Origin: Cercospora beticola
Lineage: Eukaryota; Ascomycota; Dothideomycetes; Mycosphaerellales; Mycosphaerellaceae
DNA: 64,000 bases
Assembly (NCBI RefSeq): GCF_033473495.1
Contig: NC_088936.1
Location: 4,836,001-4,900,000, forward strand
Reading direction: 5' to 3'
The position numbers were made by a program, and so were the translations under genes. Shown piece by piece: positions 1 to 9,761 of the stretch. Positions within the stretch are counted from its first letter, which is position 1; every line of letters begins with the position of its first letter. The notes beneath the pieces were generated by a model. That model worked only from the letters and a program-made list of their open reading frames with translations. It did not search any database and was not told the origin of the DNA.

Positions 1-970
1 CTGCCCCAACTCCCCAATGGTAATATACAATCTGCTGTATACCATCCGAGCTGACGGGTTTGATAGCTCTGGAGATGCGGGTGATGTTGCTGGGGATAGC
101 GAGACTGTTCTTGAGGCTGTCGCTACTAGAGTTCAACCATGTCCCTGCAGCATGCTCGTCAGCTTCCTTCAAGTCCTTGTGTCACCTCGGATCCCAAAAA
201 ACTTGATGACCGACCGTCTTCGCATAATACAATCCTCTTCCCTGGTCGGATATCGCGCACGCGACTTAATGCGCGAGAGTTGCTTCGCCGCTGCTCACTC
301 GCCATTGGCTCAGCCGCCGACGGTCTCGATAAGTTGGCCAGCTAACGCCACGATCAAGCTCCAGTTGCGGTTGTTGTCTCGTCGCATGGTATGTCTGTCT
401 TACAATGCACAAGTGTCTGCTACAGTCTTGCGTCGGGTCGCGATGTATTGATTTTTTTCCCCGGAACGATGATCAGGTTGGGCAGCAGTCGTAAATTCAG
501 CCACAAATTGACAGGTGGCTGGGACGGGCTGCTAAGCAACGTTACCAAATTGCGAGTCGACAACGAGTGGCTCACTCGTGTCAAGAAGAGCCTGAGGCCG
601 GTCTATGCAAGGCGCTTAAGGTCTTCTTGAAACTGTTCGTTTTTCCACATGACGACGCCTGGCCTTGGACCTGCACAAGTGGCCCGCCCGGTTACTCGCA
701 ATGCCAAGACGGATAAAAGTTGACATCGTCGGATAGTCGGAGAGCGCGTTGGACTCCAGCTTTGTCGCGTACTTCTGGATTGCCAGCAACTTGCCCTTGA
801 GTGACTATCAGCCACCTGCCATTTGGGCCCATCTGAATACCGTTTCGGCGTCGCGTACGGACTGCGATCTGAACGCGCACTAACAACTCCGCCCAGACGC
901 CGTGAGGCTGCAACTATCCACCATACAGTAAACCTATAGCACCCACGACCGCGATTAGGCACTGCCCAGC
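1..970. other. No gene recognised
   Basis: The open frames here are short, overlap on both strands and show no recognisable motif. The right part must hold the promoter and 5' UTR of the arp9-like gene that starts at 971. Confidence 0.5.
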
Positions 971-2965
971 ATGCCGCCTTTTCGCGATGATCAGATCTTT
1001 GTATGTTGTTGAGCAGCCACAGTCTGTTGCAATGGCACTAACACCGCGTCTCAGATCATCGCGCCGGGCTCGCAAACCACGCTGGCGCAATTAGGCCTGC
1101 CCGAATCTTTCACACCAGCACGATACCGACTTCGATCGCGAATGTTTCCTGGCGAGCAAAAGGGAGAATACGAGCCGATCAAGATTCGGAAGAAGGAGAA
1201 GGTTGTATCATCAACTGAGAATGGCACCGAAAACGGCACGACAAATGGCGAAACGAAGACAGACGAGGCCGAGTGGGAAGAGGATCGCATATCAGAGGAG
1301 GGTGCAGTATGGCCCATTCAGAACGGCAGCATTGTGGACTGGCCCTGTTTCTATGCGCTGCTGGAGCATGTCTACAATACCGTCAACCCGCCTTTTCACA
1401 CGCCCATCCTTCTGATAGCAGAACCGTGCTGGACTCACAAGGAGTACGAAAAGGTCGCGCAATTCGTCTTTGAGAAGTTCAAGACGCCTGCTCTGGCTAT
1501 GATGGATTCTGCGGTGGCCACGACGTATGCTTACGGTATTCCAACTGCCACAGTGGTAGATGTGGGTCTGAACAAGGCAGATGTCAGCTGTGTGGTCGAT
1601 TTCGTGCTCCAGGATGTCGGGCGTGGAATCGCTGTTCCGGATTGCGGAGGAAATGCAATGACGGATCGCTTGGTGGAGCTTCTGGCAGGGAGAAAAGGCT
1701 TCAATCGAGACGTCTGCGAACAGTTGAAGCGAAGTCCGATCTGCGAGATTCTGGGAGCAGATGTGGAACTGCCAGATGCGGAAGCTGGAGCTGAAAATCC
1801 TGCGGCCGCGGCGTCAACAGGCGCTGGTGGTGCTGCGCCTGGGCAGCGGAAACAGTCAATAGCGGGCGAACTTCCACTAGGGCCGGGACCTGGCACTCAA
1901 GTCGGTGAGGAGAAGAAACTTGAGGATGAAGAAGGTGTACTGGATGTCGCAAGCATTGTCACGAGCGGCAATATGGCCGAATACTTGGCACAAAAAGAAC
2001 GTGAGAAGCAGGAGAAAGCGGCAGCCAAGCAGCGAAAGCCGAGTGAAGGGCAAGCACAACAGCAACAGAACAAGCCTGCGAGGTTACCCAACTCTAAGCG
2101 AGCGCGAAACACTTTCGTCTATGAAGACTTTGCGCTTCACGATGCGATGAAGAAGGCAGGCAAGAGCGCACAGGAGCTGGTAGACATGCAGACTGCGCTA
2201 GACGGATCAAGCAAGAAACAAAAGACACCAGAGCCACAATCGGCAACGTCGGATAAGCCTGCAGATGCCTCGTTCGAACAGCAAGACGGTACGACGGAGA
2301 ATGCGCCTACTGGAGGACTTCGACGGGAGATCGAGGTTGGAGCCGAGCGCTTTCAAGCAGCGACAGGCGGTATCCTCGAACGACTTGCCGATGCCATCCA
2401 TCGAACAATACTGTCATGTGGCGAGATCGGGAAGCGTAGCGAGCTGTGGGACTCCCTCATTATCCTCGGCAATGGAGCGAAGGTACGAGGCTTTAAGGAG
2501 GCCTTGGTCGCAACGCTGCAAGCCAAGTACATCATCTCGCCTTCATCAGCAACAATTTTCACATCAGAGCTACCCTCAAATTTCTCGACACCGATCGCCA
2601 CGGGCGCGAATACACCACAACCCGGCCAGCAGCCTCAGCATGGTGGAGTCAACCCTCTCCTGCATGCTGCCTTGACAGCACAGAATCCACAACTTCATCC
2701 CTCGCAATCCATGGGCCACTCACCTGTACCGCACGGAATGCATTCAAGTGGGCACGGGCAGACGCCGACCAGCATCAAGATCGCCAAGATCCCTGAATAC
2801 TTTCCTGAGTGGAAGGAGGTCGGGTATGAGGAAGCGACTTTCCTTGGTGCACAAGTTGCGGGCAAGCTGCTGTTCATTGTCGATGGAGGGTCGAGCAAGG
2901 GGTATATGACGAGGACGGATTATAACGATCAAGGACCGAGCGGGATACACGATGTACGAATGTGA
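971..2965 (+). CDS. arp9: Actin-related protein Arp9-like, chromatin remodelling subunit
   Basis: Two exons, 971..1000 and 1055..2965, encode 646 residues. The first exon holds only ten codons (MPPFRDDQIF). The intron starts GTATGT, has a CACTAAC branch site and ends CTCAG, and it joins in frame with an upstream part of the second exon that has no ATG before 1142. The protein has the divergent actin fold of fungal Arp9: an N-terminal subdomain, a phosphate-loop-like stretch around VVDVGLNKADVS, long low-complexity acidic and Gln-rich inserts, and a C-terminal block with FLGAQVAGKLLF and a conserved glycine-rich end. Arp9 pairs with Arp7 or Arp42 on the SWI/SNF and RSC remodelers in the nucleus; that role is family knowledge. 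The large inserts make it longer than yeast Arp9 (about 470 residues). The family call is fairly firm; assignment to Arp9 rather than another divergent nuclear Arp rests on recalled similarity. Confidence 0.8.
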
Positions 2966-3254
2966 GAGGGCGATGATGAGAATCCTACAGTGCGATAGGC
3001 ACTGCCAAAAGTAAGAGGTGGTACTTTTTCTTGCATGCGGAGACGAATGCTGCAAGCTATGAAAGAATAGAGAAAAAGAACTTTTGCAGGCTCGATTCGT
3101 GACTGGCTTGCGAGCGCCAATGTCGAAGACTGCCGACCGCTTGCGTTTCTCATTGCCTGTTCTTACGACAACCCGCCGCCGCCCGTGCCTTCAGTCGCAT
3201 GTGCTCCGTCGCACAGCGCCATCTCCTTATTGCACCTCAAGCGCTTAAGACCTC

Positions 3255-3713
3255 TCACATTACGACGCACGACTCGCCCTTCTTGCTGCTCTTCTTCTTG
3301 TTTCCGCCCTTCCACCCACCGTTCATTTCCGTCAACGCTCCCTTCTTCTCGACCATGACATAATCCTCTTCGTCGGACTCCTCCACAGGATCTTCCCCTT
3401 TGTGCCAGCCAGCGACACGTAGTACTTCATAATGTTGAGTCTGAAATCATTCGAGTCAGCTAAGAACCAAGACAGAAGGACTAGATACAACTTACTCTCT
3501 CCTGCCAGCTCTCGACAGGCGTTGGTCAACCTCAGACTCCCTCAAGACCTCACCGCACTGCATGCAGTCGACCTTGAAGACTCGAGTCTCGTGAAGCGTC
3601 TCGAGGGCATGTCTGTCGAAGCACGCGGCACAGATCTCGTTGCTGTGGTCGGCGCAGCCTCCGCGGAAGTGGTGTGGTGGCGCGAAGGTGTTGCACTGCT
3701 TGCAGATCGCCAT
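3255..3713 (-). pseudogene. Family copy A: RING-like small protein with frame-disrupted CaaX tail
   Basis: Exon 1 (3496..3713) encodes 72 residues with C4, C7, C20, H23, C28, C31, C50 and C53, a C3HC4 RING-like array. The donor is GA|GTAAGT and the acceptor TTTCAG ends at 3441. Exon 2 starts in the expected frame with LNIMKYYVSLAG, which aligns with copies C, D and E. After the AAAGGGG run near 3395 the family sequence continues in another frame: DEEDYVMVEKK and, at the end, KKGESCVVM followed by a stop at 3255. Read literally, the frame ends at 3332 and gives 108 residues with a basic tail and no CaaX box. The zinc domain could still be made. A base-calling error in the homopolymer would restore a normal gene, so pseudogene status is not certain. 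Confidence 0.6.
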
Positions 3714-3837
3714 GTTTGGCGATGACGTGTTTGACCCTTTGTTGTAAGTTTTGAGTATTGGGTATATGATGTCTGCTCGTGAGGGGGAGCGTGCTTTTGT
3801 AGCAAAGAAGAAGGTGAAGGAGTAGACGGAAAATTCA

Positions 3838-3870
3838 GACTAGCGCAACGCACGGACCTCGAGTGAATGG
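3838..3870 (-). promoter_or_regulatory. Conserved upstream element of the RING-CaaX family, copy A
   Basis: The block TAGCGCAACGCACGGACC followed by GAGTGAA (plus-strand reading) recurs upstream of all six family genes. Here it lies about 125 nt before the ATG at 3713. Confidence 0.5.
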
Positions 3871-4082
3871 AAGTGGATTCGACATGTGCTGTGAGAATCA
3901 GATGTACACATGAGTACAGTGTCGCTGTTGAGATATACAGGCAAGAAGCATGATATATTGGTTGTAGAACTTCCCTATCGCTTCCGTGCTCGCAACATTC
4001 TTATGCAGTTGAAGGTTAGCAAACACCGGAATCATAGTAATCAAAGAAAGGTCTTGATTGGCAATCTTGAAAGGACTCCTGG

Positions 4083-4424
4083 CGCGCTACGGTTCTTAAT
4101 TCCCTTTTGTCTCTCTGGAAGAAACCAGTTGCGGTCATGCTTAGTGTCTTCATTTCGCATGCCTCAGTGCTTAAGGCGAAGGCCGAGTTGCCCGCTCGAA
4201 ACGATATACCAAGCCTTGTAGCCAAGCGATTAACCAGCTCCCTTTCTCATTTGAATTGAAGCTTGCCGCGCTACGGCCTGACTTTTCTTTCGTCTCTAAA
4301 GAGACCAGTTGCGGCCATGCTTAGTGTTCCGATGCCGCATGCCTCAGTGCTGAAGGCGAAGGCCGAGTTGCCTGCCCGAAACAATATACCAAGCCTGGTG
4401 ATCAAGCCATGAACCAACTGTACC
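4083..4424. repeat. Direct repeat, two copies of about 158 bp
   Basis: Copy 1 (4083..4241) and copy 2 (4267..4424) both start CGCGCTACGG and share long stretches such as CCAGTTGCGG, GCATGCCTCAGTGCT, GGCGAAGGCCGAGTTGCC and ATATACCAAGCC. They are separated by about 25 bp. No reading frame is shared and I cannot assign a function. The pair sits between copy A and the orphan exon, so it may have been made by the same local duplications. Confidence 0.8.
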
Positions 4425-4444
4425 TCCTCTGCACTGGATATCTG

Positions 4445-4644
4445 TCACATCGCGCAGCATGCCTTACTCCGCTTCTTCTCGCTGCAGTCGCGGCCGTCCA
4501 TGTCCAACAGTGCGTATTCCTTCTTCACCATGACAAAGTCCTCAGTCAGATCCTCCAAGGTCTTTTCAGCCCCAGGTGGCGGCCACTTCTTCGTTGGATG
4601 ACTCCTCAGCCTCTCGCAGCAGGCTCTTCTTCAGCTCTTCATAC
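4445..4644 (-). pseudogene. Orphan, frameshifted exon 2 of the RING-CaaX family
   Basis: After a TTAG acceptor-like end at 4645, this stretch reads YEELKKSLLREAEESS, like exon 2 of copy B (YWDLKQSILQEAAEQAE). It then hits a stop, while the next frame continues with EDLTEDFVMVKKEY and ends SKACCAM, stop at 4445. So it keeps the V-rich motif and an intact CaaX box (CCAM) but carries a frameshift. No zinc-domain exon 1 can be found between it and the end of copy B (4645..4968). It is most simply the remains of a seventh copy. Confidence 0.75.
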
Positions 4645-4968
4645 CTAATACCATATCAGCGGTATCTCCAACTCGATGAGATTCCATCGCATTGCTACAG
4701 CCCGATACACGTCTCTACTTATGGCAGTTGGTGGTTCTTATTATGCTCATACGCTCATGGCCAACGTTTAATGACCTGCTACAGAGTTCTCTCCTATCGA
4801 ACTCTGCTGGAAGTGCCCATCTGCGGCCATGATATGGCCATATGTACTGCTGCAATTTTTCATGTTTCATACCTCATGATGAAGGCCGTGCTACTCATTC
4901 GAAGATCCCAAGTACCCTTCAGCACCCCGATTATGCTTCTCGTACTTCTTGTTCCCTCACATTACGCA

Positions 4969-5439
4969 TCATGCCTTGCTGTGCTTCTTGCCACCCTGAG
5001 TGCCGTCGTTCATCTCCGTAGGTGGATCCTCCTTCTCAACCACACCAAATTGCTCCTCGCCAGATTCCTCCACAGACTCCTCCTTCTTGGTGGCAGTCAC
5101 TCCTTTCTCAGCTTGCTCGGCGGCTTCTTGCAGAATGCTCTGTTTTAGATCCCAGTACCTGGAAGCTTGTTAGCAGTTGTGACAGACTTGCAGATATCGA
5201 TCGCCTCGATTCGACTCGACTTACTCTCGATAGGCTCCGTGTGACATGCCGTACACGATCTCGGTGTCACTGAGGGTACTGCCACATTTGCATGTAATTT
5301 TAGTGGCTCGAGTTCGCTCGACTGTATCCAGCACATGCTTGTCGAAGCAGCTGTGGCAGAGTTCGCTGGCGTGCTTTGCACAGATTCCGATGTAGACTAT
5401 ACGTGTTGGGTTCCGGCGACAGACTTTGCACTGACTCAT
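4969..5439 (-). CDS. Family copy B: RING-like small protein lacking its CaaX box
   Basis: Exons 5225..5439 and 4969..5158 encode 134 residues. Donor GA|GTAAGT, branch TGCTAAC, acceptor TTCCAG. The zinc ligands are C4, C7, C20, H23, C28, C31 and then C50-x-C52, so the last pair has lost one residue of spacing compared with copies A, C, D and E. Exon 2 is acidic and lysine-rich, with the family motif in the form EQFGVVEKED. It ends SKA-stop; the codons right after the stop are TGC GTA ATG TGA, which line up with SKACCAM of the neighbouring orphan exon. The stop (TGA) therefore stands where the first CaaX-region cysteine codon (TGC) should be. The ATG at 5439 is chosen because the cysteine array starts at residue 4 as in the paralogs. 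The 5' leader carries a 9-nt repeat. Confidence 0.7.
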
Positions 5440-5612
5440 GGCTGCGATCCGATTGTTAATGAAGCTGTCTTGGAAATTGGTGCAGTTGATAGAGTTGATG
5501 AAGTTAATGGAGTTGATGTAGTTGATGGTAAATTTGGTGACGAATAATATGACACTGTTGTGACTAAGAAGAAAGTGAAGAGAGAATACGTACACGCGCG
5601 GGATGAAATCCT

Positions 5613-5643
5613 CACTTAGCGCGACGCACGTGCCCCTGGGAAG
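5613..5643 (-). promoter_or_regulatory. Conserved upstream element of the RING-CaaX family, copy B
   Basis: TTAGCGCGACGCACGTGCCC matches the family element and contains a CACGTG E-box. It lies about 174 nt upstream of the ATG at 5439. A second shared stretch, AAGAAGAAAGTGAA, is at 5567..5580. Confidence 0.5.
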
Positions 5644-6148
5644 AAGGGAACATACTGAGTATAGAAACACAGATGTGAGTATAGTGTCTGCAGTACAACT
5701 GTGGCCCGTAAGCGATGCTGTGAAGACATATATCTCTACCTTCGCCGCTTGCTGCATTGTTTGAACCCTGAGCCTCAGCAAACAACGATCTTGCTGGTAA
5801 GGTATAGCATTTCTTCGCAGCATTTCGTTGATTGCTGTACAATTTCATACATCTAACCCTTGTCTCTCGCGACCATACAGCGACGGTGGGTTCTACGAGC
5901 AGAGAAAAGGAGCTGCGAACTTCTGGAATACCGCATTTAGATCTTGAAGCCATGGACGGCTAGAACGGCGGACACTGTGCTTCCATTGAACGCCAAATCT
6001 AGGCTGGTATAACATCTCTTGTGTACTGCTAGAGAACGGTAGGCGTGGCAGCACTTTATCGCCATTGCAGACACGTCGCTCTCCCTCTCCCGGAACCAAT
6101 CTTCCTTTGTTTGTCGCTCCTGAACGTGCCCTAATCTCTTGATGCCTC

Positions 6149-6635
6149 TCACATCACCACACAAGCCTGACCGTCTCTGACTTTCTGTCCGCCATTCTCG
6201 TCGCGATAGCCGAATTCCATGACATCGCACCTGTCCACAACCACAAAATCCTCCAGCTCCTGGTCCTGCGCAACAGCAACCTCGATTGACTTCTGCTGTT
6301 CCTTTTCAAGTTTCCGCTGTTGCTTCATTCGCTCTACTCCCAGAAAGTATTTCGCAATCACGTAGCTGTGGAAAAGTCAGTAGCAGTCTTGGACCGGGCA
6401 AATTTGACTCGACCTACTCTGAAGAGACTTTTGCCGACATGCGGTTTTCGAACTCCACATTGCTGAGCTTTTCGCCGCATTGTGTGCAGATAACGGCCGA
6501 GACTCGAGGCTTGCCCATCTTCTCAAGAGCCAGCTTGTCGTAGCACTTAATGCAAACTTCGTTCTCGTGGGTTGCACACCTGCCCCGAAAGCAGTGTGGT
6601 GGAGCGTATGTGTTGCATTCTTTGCAAACCGTCAT
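6149..6635 (-). CDS. Family copy C: intact RING-like protein with CaaX box CVVM
   Basis: Exons 6418..6635 and 6149..6365 encode 144 residues. Donor GA|GTAGGT, branch CTACTGAC, acceptor TTCCACAG. Exon 1 has C4, C7, C20, H23, C28, C31, C50 and C53: C-x2-C-x12-C-x2-H-x4-C-x2-C-x18-C-x2-C, close to a C3HC4 RING but with one extra residue between His and the fifth ligand. Exon 2 starts YVIAKYFLGVERMKQQ, a predicted charged helix, continues with the motif EDFVVVDRCD and ends DGQACVVM. A terminal C-aliphatic-aliphatic-Met box is a farnesyltransferase substrate signal in known CaaX proteins, so the protein is probably anchored to a membrane. There is no signal peptide or transmembrane segment. A RING-like domain suggests ubiquitin-related work, but that is inference. 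I do not recognise the family. Confidence 0.8.
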
Positions 6636-6761
6636 CGCTGCGAAGTATCTGCGGCTGAAACTGATGATGGAAATGCCGTTTGTTCCGTGACGGCTTTTTG
6701 AAGGTGATGAACAGGAGTTGTGTAGCTTTGGAGCCAGGGAGAGTACAAAGGCGAAAACTCG

Positions 6762-6794
6762 GACTAGCGTAGTGCACGGACCAGAAGTGAACAG
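6762..6794 (-). promoter_or_regulatory. Conserved upstream element of the RING-CaaX family, copy C
   Basis: GACTAGCGTAGTGCACGGACC followed by AGAAGTGAACAG; about 127 nt upstream of the ATG at 6635. Confidence 0.5.
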
Positions 6795-7112
6795 AGCGCG
6801 CTTGGGCAAAGCTTGACAAGAAGGCAGGACAATTGGAGTATAGCGAAATAAGTGTGAATATAATCTTTACCATACGAATTCGCATGTCGTGGACACCGTG
6901 AAGGAATCATTAATCTTTCGGCGCTTGCTGTATTGTTTGGGTCGTCCGATTCGAGCAAACAAATCTGCTTCCGACAAGGCAAGAATCTCTCTGGCGTCGC
7001 TGGCTGTATCTGTATGGCCCACGAATGTACCTCTCGATTCCACTACTTCCCTAGAAGCCACAAATAGCGTGTTGGTAAAGGGTCAACCTTGCGTGACTTC
7101 AATTCAGGCCTT

Positions 7113-7590
7113 TCACATCACCGCGCAGGCCTGACCCGCAGTCCACTTCTTCCTAGCCTCCCCATTGCAGACCTCCTCCGTCGAAAAATCGCTCTCCTTC
7201 ACCAGCACAAATTTGTCCTTGCTCTCGCCATTGCTGTCACCATCCGCATGTTCGCAAGCTACACCCTGACCCCTGATTCGGGCCACAGCCATTTCATATT
7301 TCGCGCCGATGTACCTGCGACAAAAGTTAACTGCAGAATCGAGCGTCCTTCTTCCAGTTTCGAACTGACTCTAGCAGATACTTGCTCGACAGACGTTTCT
7401 CGAGCTCAATCTCGTTGATGTGGTTGCCACACTGCGTACAGTACACCTTCGGGGCATGTCCCTGTTGACTCAATCTGTTCGAGGCGATCTTGTCCCAGCA
7501 GATGTCGCAGACATCGTTCTTGTGCGTCGGACAGCTGCCGCGGAAGCAATGCGGTGCTGAGAATTGGTAGCAACCCTGGCAGAAGCGCAT
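7113..7590 (-). CDS. Family copy D: intact RING-like protein with CaaX box CAVM
   Basis: Exons 7370..7590 and 7113..7314 encode 140 residues. Donor GA|GTCAGT, acceptor TGTCGCAG. Ligands are C4, C7, C20, H23, C28, C31, C51 and C54, with the family signature PHCFRG before the third ligand and C-W-D after the sixth. Exon 2 starts YIGAKYEMAVARIRGQ, carries DKFVLVKESD and ends TAGQACAVM. The intron phase (2) and position are the same as in A, B, C, E and F, which shows common descent by tandem duplication. The exon-1 frame runs on past the donor without a stop for about 14 codons (to 7327), so intron retention would give a shorter protein without the CaaX tail. Confidence 0.8.
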
Positions 7591-7700
7591 ATTTGCGAAA
7601 TCTTTGCTGTACTGGAAGTTTTACTGTTGGACTAGCTCTGCAGGCCTGGGAAGAACAAGTTCTGGAGCTTAGAAGAAAGTGAACAGAAGGTCGAAGTCTA

Positions 7701-7734
7701 GACTAGGGCACGCACGTGCCAGCGAAGTGAACAG
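7701..7734 (-). promoter_or_regulatory. Conserved upstream element of the RING-CaaX family, copy D
   Basis: GACTAGGGCACGCACGTGCC followed by AGCGAAGTGAACAGG, about 111 nt upstream of the ATG at 7590. It contains CACGTG as in copy B. AGAAGAAAGTGAA lies at 7671..7683. Confidence 0.5.
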
Positions 7735-7952
7735 GCGATTACTGCGGACTCGATGTTTGTTCCACCTCGTAGAGCGTTGGTTGTCAAGGGATTGCGAGCT
7801 CTGTCATTGTGTGCCGTTAAGCTGTCGAAGGCTTATTGGATTTTGTTGGCAACTCCTTTCGCGAATTCTGACATTGTGTGCCCATCGTTATCGAATGTTT
7901 CGTGTGCTGCTATCACACGCCCATTACTCCACGTCACGTTTCTCGATGTCTT

Positions 7953-8416
7953 TCACATCATTGAACATGCCTGTTCCTTCGCCCCAAGTTGTCTGCTTTG
8001 CGTTTGCTGAATCTTTTGCATTGGTACATCGTCCTTCTCTACCATGACAAAGTCGTTGATGTCTTCCTCGTACTCATCCTCCACATCCTTCTCTGCAACC
8101 TTGTGTTCTCTCATTTTTGCCAGGGCTATCACGTGTCTCGCAACAGTGTACCTATCATATATCAGCCACACACTCGACCAACGATTGTCAAGTTGACTTA
8201 CTCGTAGCACACCTTGGTGGAAAGCCGCTCCTCGAATTCAGTTTCATCGATTGTGTCACCACATTGGATGCATTCGATCTCTTCGGCTCGACTCAGGTAC
8301 ATGTTCCTCTGCGCGACTATGTCCCAGCAGTGGCTACACACCTCGTTATAGTGTGTCGGGCAGCCGCCACGGAAGTTGTGCGGTAGTAGGTTCTTGAAGC
8401 ACGCCTTGCATATCAT
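7953..8416 (-). CDS. Family copy E: intact RING-like protein with CaaX box CSMM
   Basis: Exons 8202..8416 and 7953..8151 encode 137 residues. Donor GA|GTAAGT, acceptor ATGATAG. Ligands are C3, C6, C19, H22, C27, C30, C49 and C52, with PHNFRGGC and C-W-D in the family positions. Exon 2 starts YTVARHVIALAKMREH, contains INDFVMVEKDD and ends KEQACSMM. Its tail differs from the other copies almost everywhere except the CaaX cysteine and terminal methionine, which argues that the tail is under selection for prenylation. No hydrophobic segment is present. Confidence 0.8.
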
Positions 8417-8532
8417 ATTTGCGAAATTTATGCGGTGCGTTTGTGATAAGGAGTATGTTGTTGATACAGTCGTGGCTTCTTAAAGAAGACGCTTTTGTAG
8501 CCAAGGAGAAAGTGAATGATGCGCTGAGTCGG

Positions 8533-8570
8533 TGTTAGCGTAAGCACATGCCAGCTGGGCGAACTAACAG
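8533..8570 (-). promoter_or_regulatory. Conserved upstream element of the RING-CaaX family, copy E
   Basis: GTTAGCGTAAGCACATGCC followed by AGCTGGGCGAACTAACAG, about 117 nt upstream of the ATG at 8416. GGAGAAAGTGAA lies at 8505..8516. Confidence 0.45.
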
Positions 8571-9346
8571 TCTTCACAGCAGACTCGAGGATTGTCCAAC
8601 TGTTTGTCCAGTATGCTATGCCTGCAAAATGCTGCATATATTTTGCGGGAGTCTTTGCATTGCATATATCTCACCACCTGATGTCAAGCTTACTGCTGCC
8701 AAGCTTCGATGGCAACCCTCTAATCGCGAAAGGAGACAAAATTAGTGTGCATGAGGCATTGACAAGCGTGAAGAGCTACCAACAAGGTAGACTAGTGCAA
8801 TATTCTGCATAGTACATATAGGGAAAGACGGGCATGAGTGGTGTCTCCACCATGTGAGAAAGACATACATATATGAAACATGCTTTTGAAGTTTCACTGC
8901 TTGCCACCTTGCAAACTCCCATCGAAGCCAGCAAACCCAGCAAGATCCAACGATATCGTATTCTGGTTAAGCAGAGTTCGATTGCTTGCGACAATAGTTG
9001 GCACAGGATGGTCGCTGGCTTTGCAACTAGCCACAAGTTCCATAGACATCCCAAAGGTCACGACTTCAATGGTAGTGGCATGCGGAAAGTGGTAGCTCCA
9101 ATGCAACAACTCCAATGCAACAAAGCTGCCTTGTTGTTTGCGTGTGCAAGACTGGAGATCGGTGTGAGAAAGTTGAAGGCTTTATTCAAGCATGGAGCTA
9201 GTGTTGCCGTACAGGCTGACGTCCTGCGTCTTACAACATGTCCATTTCTTGGAACTCCGACTCGCACCACATGATCCATAACGCCATGCGAATCGCGTGC
9301 ACCCGTAGCGTCCAGTCATAACCCGTTTGCGTTTGCCCGCAAGACT
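8571..9346. other. Intergenic, no gene recognised
   Basis: Only short overlapping frames on both strands, none with a motif, signal peptide or convincing intron. The left part resembles sequence upstream of copy D (a GGACTCGATGTTTGT-like stretch), as expected for a segmental duplication. Confidence 0.5.
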
Positions 9347-9761
9347 CTATGCACCTGCACCTGCGGCTTGGTTCTTGAGCTTCTGGGCCTCAACATGAGG
9401 TCTCCACTTGGCGATATCGGCCTTCGCTGCCTTCATGAACTTGGCCTCGTCGGCTGGAACCTTAGGCTTGCCCTTGATCTTGTTCACAATGGCTTTGGCA
9501 CCCTTGGCAACGGCGCTGAAGATGCTTCGCTGTTGAAGCGAGTAGTTAGGCCTGAGAGAGAAATCGGCATAGTGATCGCCGAGAGCTGGGAGTCCGGCGA
9601 CTGGGCTGCGGATGGAGTTCTCGGTATTATACTGCTCATGTCAGCTGCTATTCATCCATGCGAGGTGCATGAGGGCTTACTGGGTTTCCTTCGACTGGGA
9701 AAGCGAATACACCCTGCCAGAAGAGGGCAAGGACTGTGAGGAGACAAAGTGCGACGCGCAT
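9347..9761 (-). CDS. Small secreted protein, function unknown
   Basis: Exons 9681..9761 and 9347..9631 encode 121 residues. The intron starts GTAAGC, has CTGAC near its end and stops at GAGCAG. Exon 1 is a clear signal peptide: MRVALCLLTVLALFW followed by QGVFAFPVEG, with likely cleavage after VFA or AFP. The mature part is about 100 residues, has no cysteine and ends in a basic, Ala- and Lys-rich helix-prone segment (VAKGAKAIVNKIKGKP, then KAAKADIAKWRP). The lack of cysteines sets it apart from typical disulfide-rich effectors. A cationic helical secreted peptide is possible but is inference. It lies inside the RING-CaaX cluster, between copies E and F, on the same strand. Confidence 0.7.

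Noticed and set aside
660..800. Possible tRNA-like fold near 735-775
   Set aside because: No complete cloverleaf; the A and B boxes are not at proper spacing.
17..962. Several 70-140 codon frames at the left end
   Set aside because: They overlap on both strands, have no motif, no intron and no family resemblance.
4576..5148. 190-codon plus-strand frame with hydrophobic text
   Set aside because: It is antisense to the orphan exon and to exon 2 of copy B; the Leu-rich look comes from reading Lys/Glu codons backwards.
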